Part shown: positions 1 to 5,291 of the stretch, in pieces
Layout of the letters: every line of letters starts with the position of its first letter
Numbering within the stretch: the stretch's first letter is position 1
NCBI GenBank assembly: GCA_905373195.1
Contig: CAJPSG010000056.1
Coordinates: 1-6,941 of the forward strand
Source: Kingella oralis
GTDB lineage: Bacteria > Pseudomonadota > Gammaproteobacteria > Burkholderiales > Neisseriaceae
Direction of reading: 5' to 3'
DNA length: 6,941 nucleotides
Notes under the pieces: model-generated
The model's input: the letters and a program-made list of their open reading frames with translations, nothing else
What the model was told of the DNA's origin: nothing
Database searches by the model: none
Translations under genes and position numbers: made by a program

Positions 1-35
1 CACCCCGTGTAGCCCAACCTTTGCCGCCATTGCCC

Positions 36-79
36 AAAGGCAGCCTGAAACGCTGTAAACCCATATTTCAGGCTGCCTC
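36..79 (-). terminator. Inverted DUS pair, hairpin at the 3' end of tmk
   Basis: A perfect DUS on the plus strand (38-49) faces a perfect inverted copy (67-78). They form a 13-bp perfect stem (38-50 with 66-78) around a 15-nt loop. On the minus strand the hairpin begins inside the tmk stop codon region, so it is placed to end or stabilise the tmk transcript. There is no long T-run after the stem on either strand. In Neisseriaceae, inverted DUS pairs are known to sit at gene ends and act as terminators; that role is inferred here. Bases 1-35 hold nothing I can assign. Confidence 0.75.
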
Positions 80-700
80 ATCCGCCCCAAACAGCCCGTC
101 CAACACCCGCTCAATCTCCCCGCGCACCACCGCCTTATCCCGATTGCTGTCCACCACCGCATAACGCTCGGGCGCAGATGCCGCGCGGCGCAGATACGCC
201 GCCCGCACTCGCGTGAAAAAATCCGCCGCTTCCTGCTCAAAGCGGTCTTTCTCGCGGCTGCGCTCAATCCGCTCCAACGACACCGCCAGCGGCACATCCA
301 GCAAAATCGTCAAATCGGGTTTCAGGCTGCCTTGCACCCAATCTTCCAATATCGCAATTTGCGCATCAGGCAAACCGCGCCCACCGCCCTGATAGGCAAA
401 TGTGGCATCGGTAAAACGATCCGACACCACGTTCACCCCTTGCGCGAGCGCAGGCAAAATCACATCCTCCAAATGCTGCCGCCGCGCCGCAAACATCAAC
501 AGCGTTTCCGTGTGCAACGAAACTTGGGTGGCAGGGTTGAGCAGCAAATCACGCAACGCTTCGCCCAGCGGCGTGCCACCCGGTTCGCGCGTAAACAACA
601 CAGGCAGCGAGCGCTCGGCAAACCAAGCGCGGATTACGTCTAACTGCGTGGTTTTGCCCGCGCCGTCTATGCCGTCCAAGGTGATAAATTTTGCTAACAT
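68..700 (-). CDS. tmk: Thymidylate kinase (dTMP kinase)
   Basis: A 210-aa cytoplasmic enzyme that phosphorylates dTMP to dTDP using ATP, an essential step to dTTP. Visible motifs: the P-loop GIDGAGKT (residues 10-17), TREPGGT (37-43), the DRF motif (94-96) followed by a Gly-rich YQGGGRGL stretch, and the lid region ending in RFEQE (153-157). Length is normal for the family. I chose the ATG at 698-700 because AAGGAG lies about 7 nt upstream and the P-loop then begins at residue 10 as usual; an in-frame ATG at 742 would add 14 residues that look unlike the family. The gene ends in EAA-stop, where the last two alanines and the TGA are part of a DUS. A second perfect DUS inside the gene encodes GSLK (124-127). 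It is divergent from ydcH, 110 bp away. Confidence 0.96.
   Translation of the reverse strand: MLAKFITLDGIDGAGKTTQLDVIRAWFAERSLPVLFTREPGGTPLGEALRDLLLNPATQVSLHTETLLMFAARRQHLEDVILPALAQGVNVVSDRFTDATFAYQGGGRGLPDAQIAILEDWVQGSLKPDLTILLDVPLAVSLERIERSREKDRFEQEAADFFTRVRAAYLRRAASAPERYAVVDSNRDKAVVRGEIERVLDGLFGADEAA
321..332 (-). repeat. Perfect DUS inside tmk
   Basis: AGGCAGCCTGAA on the minus strand, a full 12/12 match to the Kingella-type uptake sequence. It is read in tmk as residues GSLK (124-127), just before the Pro-Asp that starts the next beta strand, so it occupies a predicted surface turn. Confidence 0.9.
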
Positions 701-730
701 AGCTGCTCCTTGTGTAAAAAATTGCCAGCT

Positions 731-736
731 ATTGTA
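731..736 (-). promoter_or_regulatory. Possible -10 element for tmk
   Basis: On the minus strand the hexamer TACAAT (5 of 6 to TATAAT) lies about 30 bp upstream of the tmk start codon, with the Shine-Dalgarno AAGGAG between them. No good -35 hexamer sits at the usual spacing, so this is only a candidate. Confidence 0.3.
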
Positions 737-765
737 TGGCAAAACAGGGGGCTTTGTTATAGAAT
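737..765 (+). promoter_or_regulatory. Possible promoter for the ydcH-family gene
   Basis: TAGAAT at 760-765 matches TATAAT at 5 of 6 positions and lies about 45 bp upstream of the start at 811. The hexamer 17 bp further upstream (TGGCAA, 737-742) is a poor -35. The site is in the 110-bp divergent region shared with tmk. Confidence 0.35.
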
Positions 766-810
766 ACTGACAACAAAACAGATTTTTCCACCCCTTTAAA
801 GGACTTAACC

Positions 811-1035
811 ATGTTCCCAGAATTTCGCGACCTAATCAGCAAATTGAAACAAGAAGACGCGCATTTTGCCCGCTTGTTTGACGAACACAACGAGCTAGAC
901 GACAAAATCGCCGGCTTGGAAAACGACCCTGTTACCAGCGCAACCGCCGATGCCGAAGTGGCTGTGTTGAAACAGAAAAAATTGGCGTTGAAAGATGAGC
1001 TATACAGCATTTTGAAAGCAGCAGCGAAGAAATAA
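811..1035 (+). CDS. YdcH-family (DUF465) small helical protein
   Basis: A 74-aa cytoplasmic protein of the YdcH/DUF465 family. The family pattern is visible: an N-terminal amphipathic helix, then a segment with [11 protein letters not shown] (residues 23-33) and LEN, then a Lys-rich second helix ending in AAAKK. The heptad-like spacing of Leu and Ile suggests a helical hairpin or coiled coil. There is no signal peptide or membrane segment. The start at 811 is preceded by AAAGGA (798-803), a good ribosome binding site. It is a single-gene unit: divergent from tmk and closed by a stem-loop 20 bp downstream. The molecular role of this family is not established, and I assign none. Confidence 0.9.
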   Translation: MFPEFRDLISKLKQEDAHFARLFDEHNELDDKIAGLENDPVTSATADAEVAVLKQKKLALKDELYSILKAAAKK

Positions 1036-1055
1036 GTTTCAGCCGTTTTAAGCAC

Positions 1056-1090
1056 AACAACCGTTATCGTGAGATAGCGGTTGTTTGCTT
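1056..1090 (+). terminator. Stem-loop terminator after the ydcH-family gene
   Basis: A 13-bp stem (1056-1068 with 1073-1085) with one G-T wobble and a GTGA tetraloop, followed by a T-rich tail (TTTGCTTT). It starts 20 bp after the TAA at 1035 and contains no DUS, so this gene has a conventional terminator besides the DUS hairpins further on. Confidence 0.75.
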
Positions 1091-1108
1091 TGGGCTTGCA
1101 AAATCTGG

Positions 1109-1217
1109 TTTCAGGCTGCCTTTGGTACGCGCAAACACTCAAAGGCAGCCTGAAAACATTTTCAGAAGCACGTTTTAGCTTCGCTGAAATTCGCTTCATT
1201 CGTTTTCAGGCTGCCTT
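1109..1217. terminator. Triple DUS group between convergent genes
   Basis: Three perfect DUS lie at 1110-1121 (minus), 1143-1154 (plus) and 1205-1216 (minus). The middle copy can pair with the left copy (15 perfect pairs, 1109-1123 with 1141-1155, 17-nt loop) or with the right copy (16 perfect pairs, 1142-1157 with 1202-1217, 44-nt loop). The second loop holds a small imperfect stem (1161-1169 with 1178-1188). The group lies between the convergent ydcH-family and symporter genes, so a bidirectional terminator is likely. The stem and copy positions are seen; termination is inferred. Confidence 0.65.
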
Positions 1218-1239
1218 GATTCGCAAACCCAACCCAGCA

Positions 1240-2739
1240 TCACCAAATATTAGACTTAATCTTCCGTTTCAACACGGGATGCTCCGAGAGCTTAAACTCA
1301 GGCTCTTTGATGCCGCGGCGCACTTTCACGCTGTAATCTTTCAACAGCAGCAGCACCGTTTTATACATCAGCACAATCGCCACCAAGTTAATCAGCGTCA
1401 TCACGCCCATGGTCAAATTGCCCATATCCCACACCACAGGCATCTCCGCCACCGCGCCAAAATACACAAACCCCAGCATCAGCAAGCGAAACAGCAGCAA
1501 CACAAAGCGGTTGCCGTGCAAATATTTCACATTGGTTTCGGCATAGGCATAGTTGCCGATAATCGTGGTGAAGGCAAACAAAAACAGCACCACTGCCAAA
1601 AATTGCTGCGCCCAGCCGCCAATTTGGCTTTCCAACGCCGCTTGCGTGAGCTGGATGCCGCTTAGCTCCGTGTTCAGCGACACATTAGACAACAAAACAA
1701 TAAACGCGGTGCAAGAACACACCACAATCGTATCAATAAACACGCCCAGCATTTGAATCAAGCCTTGCGACACGGGATGCTTCACATCCGCCGCAGCCGC
1801 GGCATTGGGCGCAGAGCCCTGCCCCGCTTCGTTGGAATACAAGCCGCGCATGATGCCATACATCATCGCTTGCGACACGATGCCTCCGAGCAAGCCGCCG
1901 CCCACCGCTTTGCTGTTAAACGCATCGTGAAAAATCAAGCCCAACACGCGCGGAATCTCGCCCGCGTTCACAATCATCACATACAGCGCCACCAGCAAAT
2001 AAACCACCGACATCAGCGGCACCACGCCTTCCGCCACCTTTGCCACGTGCCGCACGCCGCCAAAAATAATCGGCGCCGCCAACAGCACCAGCAGCGCGCC
2101 GATGCCGTGTTTGTAAACGTGCCACGCATCCGCCGACACGCCGTCCGCCGCCGTCATATTCGCCGCCGATTGCACCGCCTGCACAATGGTATTGGCTTGG
2201 ATGGACTGGTACACAAAGCCAAAGCATACAATCAGGCTCACCGAAAACAGCACCGACAGCCAATGCAAGTTCAGCCCGTGCGCGATGTAATAAGCCGGGC
2301 CGCCGCGAAACAAGCCCGTTTTCTTATCGCGCACTTTATACAGCTGCGCCAACGATGATTCTGCAAACGCCGAAGCCATGCCAATCAGCGCCACCAGCCA
2401 CATCCAAAACACCGCGCCCGCGCCGCCCATGGAAATGGCAATCGCCACGCCCGCAATATTGCCCGTGCCCACGCGGCTCGCCAGCCCCGTTACAAACGCT
2501 TGGAAGGATGTAATCCCGTGCGGGTCGTTCGGGTCTTGGCGGCTGGCGGAAATCTCTTTCAGGCTGCGTCCAAACAGGCGAAACTGCACCAAGCCTGTGG
2601 TCAGCGTGAAAAATATGCCCACGCCCAAGAGCAGCCACAATAGCCAATCCCAAAGCGGCGCGCTGATGGTGTTTGCCGTGCAATGCACAATATTCACAAA
2701 ACCGTCTTGCGAAAAACAGGAAATATCTTTGTTATACAT
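1240..2739 (-). CDS. AGCS-family sodium:alanine/glycine symporter
   Basis: A 499-aa inner-membrane transporter of the alanine/glycine:cation symporter family, which imports small neutral amino acids with Na+ (or H+). Family hallmarks: GTGNIAGVAIAISMGG (residues 91-106) followed by FWMW; FRGGPAYY (144-151); SNEAGQGSAPNAAAAA (302-317); HPVSQGLIQMLGVFIDT (321-337); and GNYAYAE (395-401). About ten hydrophobic segments are visible, starting near residue 30, and the last 30 residues are a charged cytoplasmic tail. The length is normal, perhaps with a few extra N-terminal residues. The start at 2739 has AGGA about 10 nt upstream, a modest site. A near-DUS encodes RSLK (58-61). The exact substrate cannot be told from sequence. 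It is a single gene, convergent with ydcH and divergent from pseI. Confidence 0.93.
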   Translation of the reverse strand: MYNKDISCFSQDGFVNIVHCTANTISAPLWDWLLWLLLGVGIFFTLTTGLVQFRLFGRSLKEISASRQDPNDPHGITSFQAFVTGLASRVGTGNIAGVAIAISMGGAGAVFWMWLVALIGMASAFAESSLAQLYKVRDKKTGLFRGGPAYYIAHGLNLHWLSVLFSVSLIVCFGFVYQSIQANTIVQAVQSAANMTAADGVSADAWHVYKHGIGALLVLLAAPIIFGGVRHVAKVAEGVVPLMSVVYLLVALYVMIVNAGEIPRVLGLIFHDAFNSKAVGGGLLGGIVSQAMMYGIMRGLYSNEAGQGSAPNAAAAADVKHPVSQGLIQMLGVFIDTIVVCSCTAFIVLLSNVSLNTELSGIQLTQAALESQIGGWAQQFLAVVLFLFAFTTIIGNYAYAETNVKYLHGNRFVLLLFRLLMLGFVYFGAVAEMPVVWDMGNLTMGVMTLINLVAIVLMYKTVLLLLKDYSVKVRRGIKEPEFKLSEHPVLKRKIKSNIW

Positions 2740-2757
2740 AAATCAAACGTCCTACAA

Positions 2758-2786
2758 ATAAATTCAGGCAGCCTGAAAGCTGCCAA
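2758..2786 (-). promoter_or_regulatory. Possible symporter promoter with a DUS in the spacer
   Basis: On the minus strand TTGGCA (5 of 6 to TTGACA) is followed after 17 bp by ATTTAT (3 of 6 to TATAAT), just upstream of the symporter start. The spacer contains the perfect DUS at 2766-2777. The -10 is weak, so this is tentative. Confidence 0.3.
2763..2784 (+). repeat. Perfect DUS in a palindromic setting
   Basis: A perfect 12/12 DUS (2766-2777) forms part of the 15-mer TTCAGGCAGCCTGAA (2763-2777), palindromic apart from its 3-base centre. An overlapping alternative stem pairs GGCAGC (2767-2772) with GCTGCC (2779-2784) around a 6-nt loop. It lies just upstream of the symporter start. Confidence 0.8.
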
Positions 2787-2825
2787 GTGTGAAAAGTGTT
2801 AAGGATTGTAATACAAGCGGGCGGG

Positions 2826-2862
2826 CTGCCGCAAATGCTGCGGCAGGGCTTTCAGGCTGCAT
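2826..2862 (+). repeat. Short inverted repeat and near-perfect DUS
   Basis: CTGCCGCA (2826-2833) and TGCGGCAG (2839-2846) form an 8-bp perfect stem with a 5-nt loop. Five bases after it comes an inverted DUS with one mismatch (2851-2862). No T-run follows and no gene ends here, so I do not call it a terminator. The rest of the 2740-2993 intergenic region shows no gene. Confidence 0.5.
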
Positions 2863-2922
2863 GGGCAGGATTGTTTACCAAAGTGGCATTGCGGCGGGCA
2901 AAACACGCCATTTGCGCCAAAT

Positions 2923-2934
2923 AGGCAGCCTGAA
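2923..2934 (+). repeat. Perfect DUS upstream of pseI
   Basis: A full 12/12 copy, 60 bp upstream of the pseI start codon, not paired with a close inverted copy. A TAAAAT hexamer (2950-2955) follows and might be a -10 element, but no acceptable -35 sits at the right distance. Confidence 0.88.
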
Positions 2935-2993
2935 AACGCGCAAACACGCTAAAATCGCAACTTTATTGCCATCAACAAGAGAACTCATCCACC

Positions 2994-4037
2994 ATGCGCA
3001 TCAACCAACGCGAAATCTCCCCCAACCATCCGCCCTACATCATCGCCGAAATGTCTGCCAACCACAACGGCAGCCTGAAAACCGCCTTGCGCATCATAGA
3101 TGAAGCCAAAGCCGCAGGCGCAGATGCCGTCAAAATCCAAACCTACACCGCCGACACCATCACGCTCCCCAGCCGCGAGTCCGAATTTATGATTAACGGC
3201 GGGCTGTGGCACGGGCAATCGCTGCACGAGCTCTACCAAAAAGCCCACATGCCGTGGGATTGGCACGCGCCCCTGTTTGACTACGCCCGCGAAATCGGCA
3301 TCACCATTTTCAGCTCCCCTTTTGACTTCACCGCCGTCGATTTGCTGGAAAGCCTGAACACCCCCGCCTACAAAATCGCCTCGTTTGAAGCCATTGACTT
3401 GCCGCTAATCCGCTACGCCGCGCAAACAGGCAAGCCCATGATTATTTCCACAGGCATGGCGGCTGCCAACGAAATCGCCGAAGCCATCGCCACCGCCCAA
3501 GACAACGGCTGCACCCAGCTTGTCGTGCTGCATTGCGTCAGCGGCTACCCCGCCCCCGCCTCCGATTACAACCTGCGCACCCTGCCCGACATGGCAGCGC
3601 GTTACGGCACACTAGTCGGCTTGTCCGACCACACGCTCGACAACACCACCGCTATTGTTAGCGTTGCCCTAGGCGCGTGCGTGATAGAAAAACATTTCAC
3701 GCTGGATCGCAACGGCGGCGGCGCAGACGACAGCTTCTCGCTAGAACCCGCCGATTTAGCCGCGCTTTGCCGCGACAGCCGCACCGCATGGCAAGCGCTC
3801 GGGCGCGTGGAATACGGCTTAAAATCCAGCGAACAAGGCAACGCCCAATTCCGCCGCTCGCTGTATTTCGTGCGCGATATGAAAGCGGGCGACATTATTG
3901 ATGAAACCTGCATCCGCAGCGTGCGCCCAGGCTTTGGCTTGCCGCCCAAGTGCTACGACGAACTCATCGGCAAACGGGTAACGCGCGATATTGCCGCGAA
4001 TACCAAAACCAGCTGGGATTGCGTTGAGGCAGCCTGA
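2994..4037 (+). CDS. pseI: Pseudaminic acid synthase
   Basis: A 347-aa cytoplasmic enzyme of the NeuB family. PseI condenses 2,4-diacetamido-2,4,6-trideoxy-altropyranose with phosphoenolpyruvate to give pseudaminic acid, a nonulosonic acid of surface glycans. The N-terminal TIM-barrel has IIAEMSANHNGSL (16-28), DAVKIQTYT (44-52), the active-site segment YKIASFE (126-132), GLSDHT (209-214) and IEKHFTL (231-237); the two His are the usual metal ligands. The C-terminal SAF-like antifreeze domain covers about 285-347 (FRRSLY, RPGFGLPP). YKIASFE and GGLWHG (69-74) resemble Campylobacter PseI more than sialic (KIGSGE-type) synthases, hence this call; sialic or legionaminic acid synthase is the alternative. 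The ribosome binding site is weak (AAGAGA, 11 nt). The stop lies in a DUS. No other pse genes are in the window. Confidence 0.87.
   Translation: MRINQREISPNHPPYIIAEMSANHNGSLKTALRIIDEAKAAGADAVKIQTYTADTITLPSRESEFMINGGLWHGQSLHELYQKAHMPWDWHAPLFDYAREIGITIFSSPFDFTAVDLLESLNTPAYKIASFEAIDLPLIRYAAQTGKPMIISTGMAAANEIAEAIATAQDNGCTQLVVLHCVSGYPAPASDYNLRTLPDMAARYGTLVGLSDHTLDNTTAIVSVALGACVIEKHFTLDRNGGGADDSFSLEPADLAALCRDSRTAWQALGRVEYGLKSSEQGNAQFRRSLYFVRDMKAGDIIDETCIRSVRPGFGLPPKCYDELIGKRVTRDIAANTKTSWDCVEAA
3068..3079 (+). repeat. Near-perfect DUS inside pseI (11/12)
   Basis: CGGCAGCCTGAA differs from the DUS only at the first base. It encodes GSLK (residues 26-29), directly after the conserved NHN motif, in the same reading phase as the DUS in tmk. 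Confidence 0.75.
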
Positions 4038-4072
4038 AAAACCGTTCAGCCCATCGTTTTTCAGGCTGCCTC
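4026..4072 (+). terminator. Inverted DUS hairpin overlapping the pseI stop
   Basis: Perfect DUS at 4027-4038 and its inverse at 4060-4071 form a perfect 17-bp stem (4026-4042 with 4056-4072) around a 13-nt loop. The pseI TGA (4035-4037) is inside the 5' arm. The sequence after the stem is C-rich, not T-rich. Only 26 bp separate the stem from the next start codon, so full termination here would leave the next gene without room for a promoter; partial termination or an mRNA 3'-end role is possible. Confidence 0.7.
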
Positions 4073-4098
4073 TCCCCAACCCAACAGGAGAAACCATT

Positions 4099-4689
4099 AT
4101 GACCACACCGCCCAAACAAATCCGCGCCGTGTACACCGACACCACCATCCGCGTCTATCAGGCATACAGCGACGTCATCGCCGATGCCGCGCTGGCAGCG
4201 GGGCGGTTCGTATCGCCGCCGTTCAAAATGGAACGCATGACGTGGATTAAACCGTCTTTCCTATGGATGATGTACCGCGCAGGCTGGGGCGGCAAAGACG
4301 ACAACCAAAAGCGCATTCTGGCGATAGACATCAGCCGCAGCGGCTTTGAATGGGCATTGCGCCACGCCTGCCTCAGCCACCCGCCCGCCGGCATGGACAG
4401 CGCAACATGGCAGCAAACCAAAGCCGCCCACCCCGTGCGCATCCAATGGGATCCCGAACGCAGCCTGAAACTGGAACCGCTGCCGCACCGCAGCATCCAA
4501 ATCGGGCTAACAGGCGAAGCCGTGCCGCGCTATATCAACGAATGGATACAAAACATCAGCGAAATCACCGATGTAGCGCAAGAAATCCACGCGCTGATTG
4601 CCCAAGACAAGCTCGCCGCCGCGCAAGCCCTACTGCCGCCCGAGCGCGTTTACCCCTTTGACTGGGAGATAGAATTTCAGGCAGCCTGA
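4099..4689 (+). CDS. DUF4291 domain-containing protein
   Basis: A 196-aa soluble protein that I recognise as DUF4291 from conserved blocks: IRAVYTDTTIRVYQAYS (residues 8-24), RMTWIKPSFLWMMYRAGWG (46-64), AIDISRSGFEWAL (75-87), VRIQWDPER (113-121) and RSIQIGLTGEAV (131-142). The length fits the family. It has no signal peptide and no transmembrane segment, and it is rich in conserved Trp and Arg. No biochemical function is established for the family that I know of, and none is assigned. I chose the ATG at 4099, preceded by AGGAG (4086-4090); a longer reading from 3991 would overlap the end of pseI and the hairpin and is unlike the family. The protein ends FQAA-stop, the stop being supplied by a DUS. 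It lies 61 bp after pseI, probably co-transcribed. Confidence 0.9.
   Translation: MTTPPKQIRAVYTDTTIRVYQAYSDVIADAALAAGRFVSPPFKMERMTWIKPSFLWMMYRAGWGGKDDNQKRILAIDISRSGFEWALRHACLSHPPAGMDSATWQQTKAAHPVRIQWDPERSLKLEPLPHRSIQIGLTGEAVPRYINEWIQNISEITDVAQEIHALIAQDKLAAAQALLPPERVYPFDWEIEFQAA
4458..4469 (+). repeat. Near-perfect DUS inside the DUF4291 gene (11/12)
   Basis: ACGCAGCCTGAA, one mismatch at the second base, encodes RSLK (residues 121-124) next to the conserved WDPER block, in the same phase as the copies in tmk, pseI and the symporter. Confidence 0.7.
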
Positions 4690-4717
4690 AACGCCCAAAT
4701 CCTTTTTCAGGCTGTCT
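4676..4717 (+). terminator. DUS hairpin overlapping the DUF4291 stop
   Basis: A perfect DUS (4679-4690) pairs with an inverted copy carrying one change (4706-4717, GCTGTCT instead of GCTGCCT). The 13-bp stem (4679-4691 with 4705-4717, 13-nt loop) stays fully paired in RNA because the change gives a G-U wobble. The TGA stop (4687-4689) is in the 5' arm. The downstream sequence is not T-rich, and only 28 bp separate the stem from the next start codon. Confidence 0.65.
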
Positions 4718-4745
4718 CTAACCCTTGTAAACGAGGAAACCCAAA

Positions 4746-5174
4746 ATGTCCGCCATCCCAAAGCCGCTTATCCTTACCGCGCTGCTGCTTGTCGCGCTGC
4801 TTTCCGCACCATCCGCCCAAGCCAAACTGCCTGCCCATTTAAACGACTGCAAGGCGCACGCCCAAAATATAGTGCAGGTTTACGCCGTTGCCATCGCTTG
4901 CGAAAAAACACAAAATACCGAGCTGGAAGAACTGGTTACGAGATTCGCCGCAGCAAATGAAGACTATTTGGATGCCTGCGAAAAGCTGGGCATGACGCGC
5001 GAAATGGAAAAAGCGTGGTTTAAAGCCGAAGAAAACAAGGTGGAACGGCTGCTGGCAAGCCGATACAAAATCAGCCCATCCGATTCCGACGAGGCGCGCA
5101 AGCAAAAAACCGCCGCCTATTGCCAAGACGAGCTGCCACGTTTGAAAAAACGCTTGCAACGGCTGTTTCAATAA
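4746..5174 (+). CDS. Secreted four-cysteine protein of unknown function
   Basis: A 142-aa protein I do not recognise. It begins with a clear Sec signal peptide: a short basic N-terminus, a hydrophobic core (about residues 8-20) and an APSAQA cleavage site after residue 26, with no lipobox Cys. The mature part is about 116 residues, mostly helical and highly charged, with four Cys (35, 52, 78, 126), which could form two disulfides in the periplasm; the C-terminus is basic (KKRLQRLF). The start at 4746 has CGAGGAA about 8 nt upstream. It follows the DUF4291 gene by 56 bp and is closed by a DUS hairpin, so it is probably in the pseI-DUF4291 transcript. Its position before copA might hint at metal stress, but there is no Met/His-rich copper motif to support that. 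Confidence 0.8.
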   Translation: MSAIPKPLILTALLLVALLSAPSAQAKLPAHLNDCKAHAQNIVQVYAVAIACEKTQNTELEELVTRFAAANEDYLDACEKLGMTREMEKAWFKAEENKVERLLASRYKISPSDSDEARKQKTAAYCQDELPRLKKRLQRLFQ

Positions 5175-5186
5175 CCCGCGCATAAA

Positions 5187-5228
5187 AGGCAGCCTGAAAC
5201 CACCCCCAACAGCATTTTCAGGCTGCCT
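5187..5228 (+). terminator. Inverted DUS hairpin after the secreted-protein gene
   Basis: Two perfect DUS (5187-5198 and inverse 5217-5228) form a 13-bp stem (5187-5199 with 5216-5228) with a 16-nt loop, 12 bp after the TAA at 5172-5174. It ends two bases before the copA -35 element, so it could insulate copA from upstream transcription. There is no T-run. Confidence 0.72.
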
Positions 5229-5229
5229 C

Positions 5230-5260
5230 TTGACCCTACCCCCGAGTAAACCTTTATTCT
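5230..5260 (+). promoter_or_regulatory. copA promoter with 19-bp spacer, likely CueR/MerR-type
   Basis: TTGACC (5230-5235) and TATTCT (5255-5260) are separated by exactly 19 bp, the overlong spacing characteristic of promoters activated by MerR-family metal sensors such as CueR. The left side (GACCCTAC) resembles the CueR half-site of E. coli copA (GACCTTCC), but the right side is a poor match and the dyad is weak. Location before copA supports the idea. The regulator itself is not in the window. Confidence 0.5.
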
Positions 5261-5291
5261 CGCCCCATCTTAATCCACAAGAGGAAGCCAA

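Noticed and set aside
729..1199. 156-aa open frame on the minus strand over the ydcH-family gene
   Set aside because: It runs antisense to a clear DUF465 gene and through its terminator, has no family signature, and its composition reflects the opposite strand.
1081..1665. 194-aa plus-strand open frame rich in His and Gln
   Set aside because: It is the antisense shadow of the 3' part of the symporter and includes DUS hairpin sequence; the symporter motifs on the other strand are unmistakable.
1753..2358. 201-aa plus-strand open frame rich in His and Arg
   Set aside because: Antisense of the symporter core; the His/Arg bias is what Ala/Val/Met codons give on the opposite strand.
2740..2993. 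A small RNA or riboswitch in the divergent intergenic region
   Set aside because: Only short stems and DUS copies are visible; there is no terminator with a T-run, no recognisable riboswitch core and no solid promoter pair.
2789..3103. 104-aa plus-strand open frame upstream of and overlapping pseI
   Set aside because: No convincing ribosome binding site or family signature, it overlaps pseI out of frame, and it crosses two DUS copies.
3991..4098. Longer N-terminus for the DUF4291 protein
   Set aside because: It would overlap the end of pseI and translate a DUS hairpin; the start at 4099 has AGGAG and matches the family's N-terminus.
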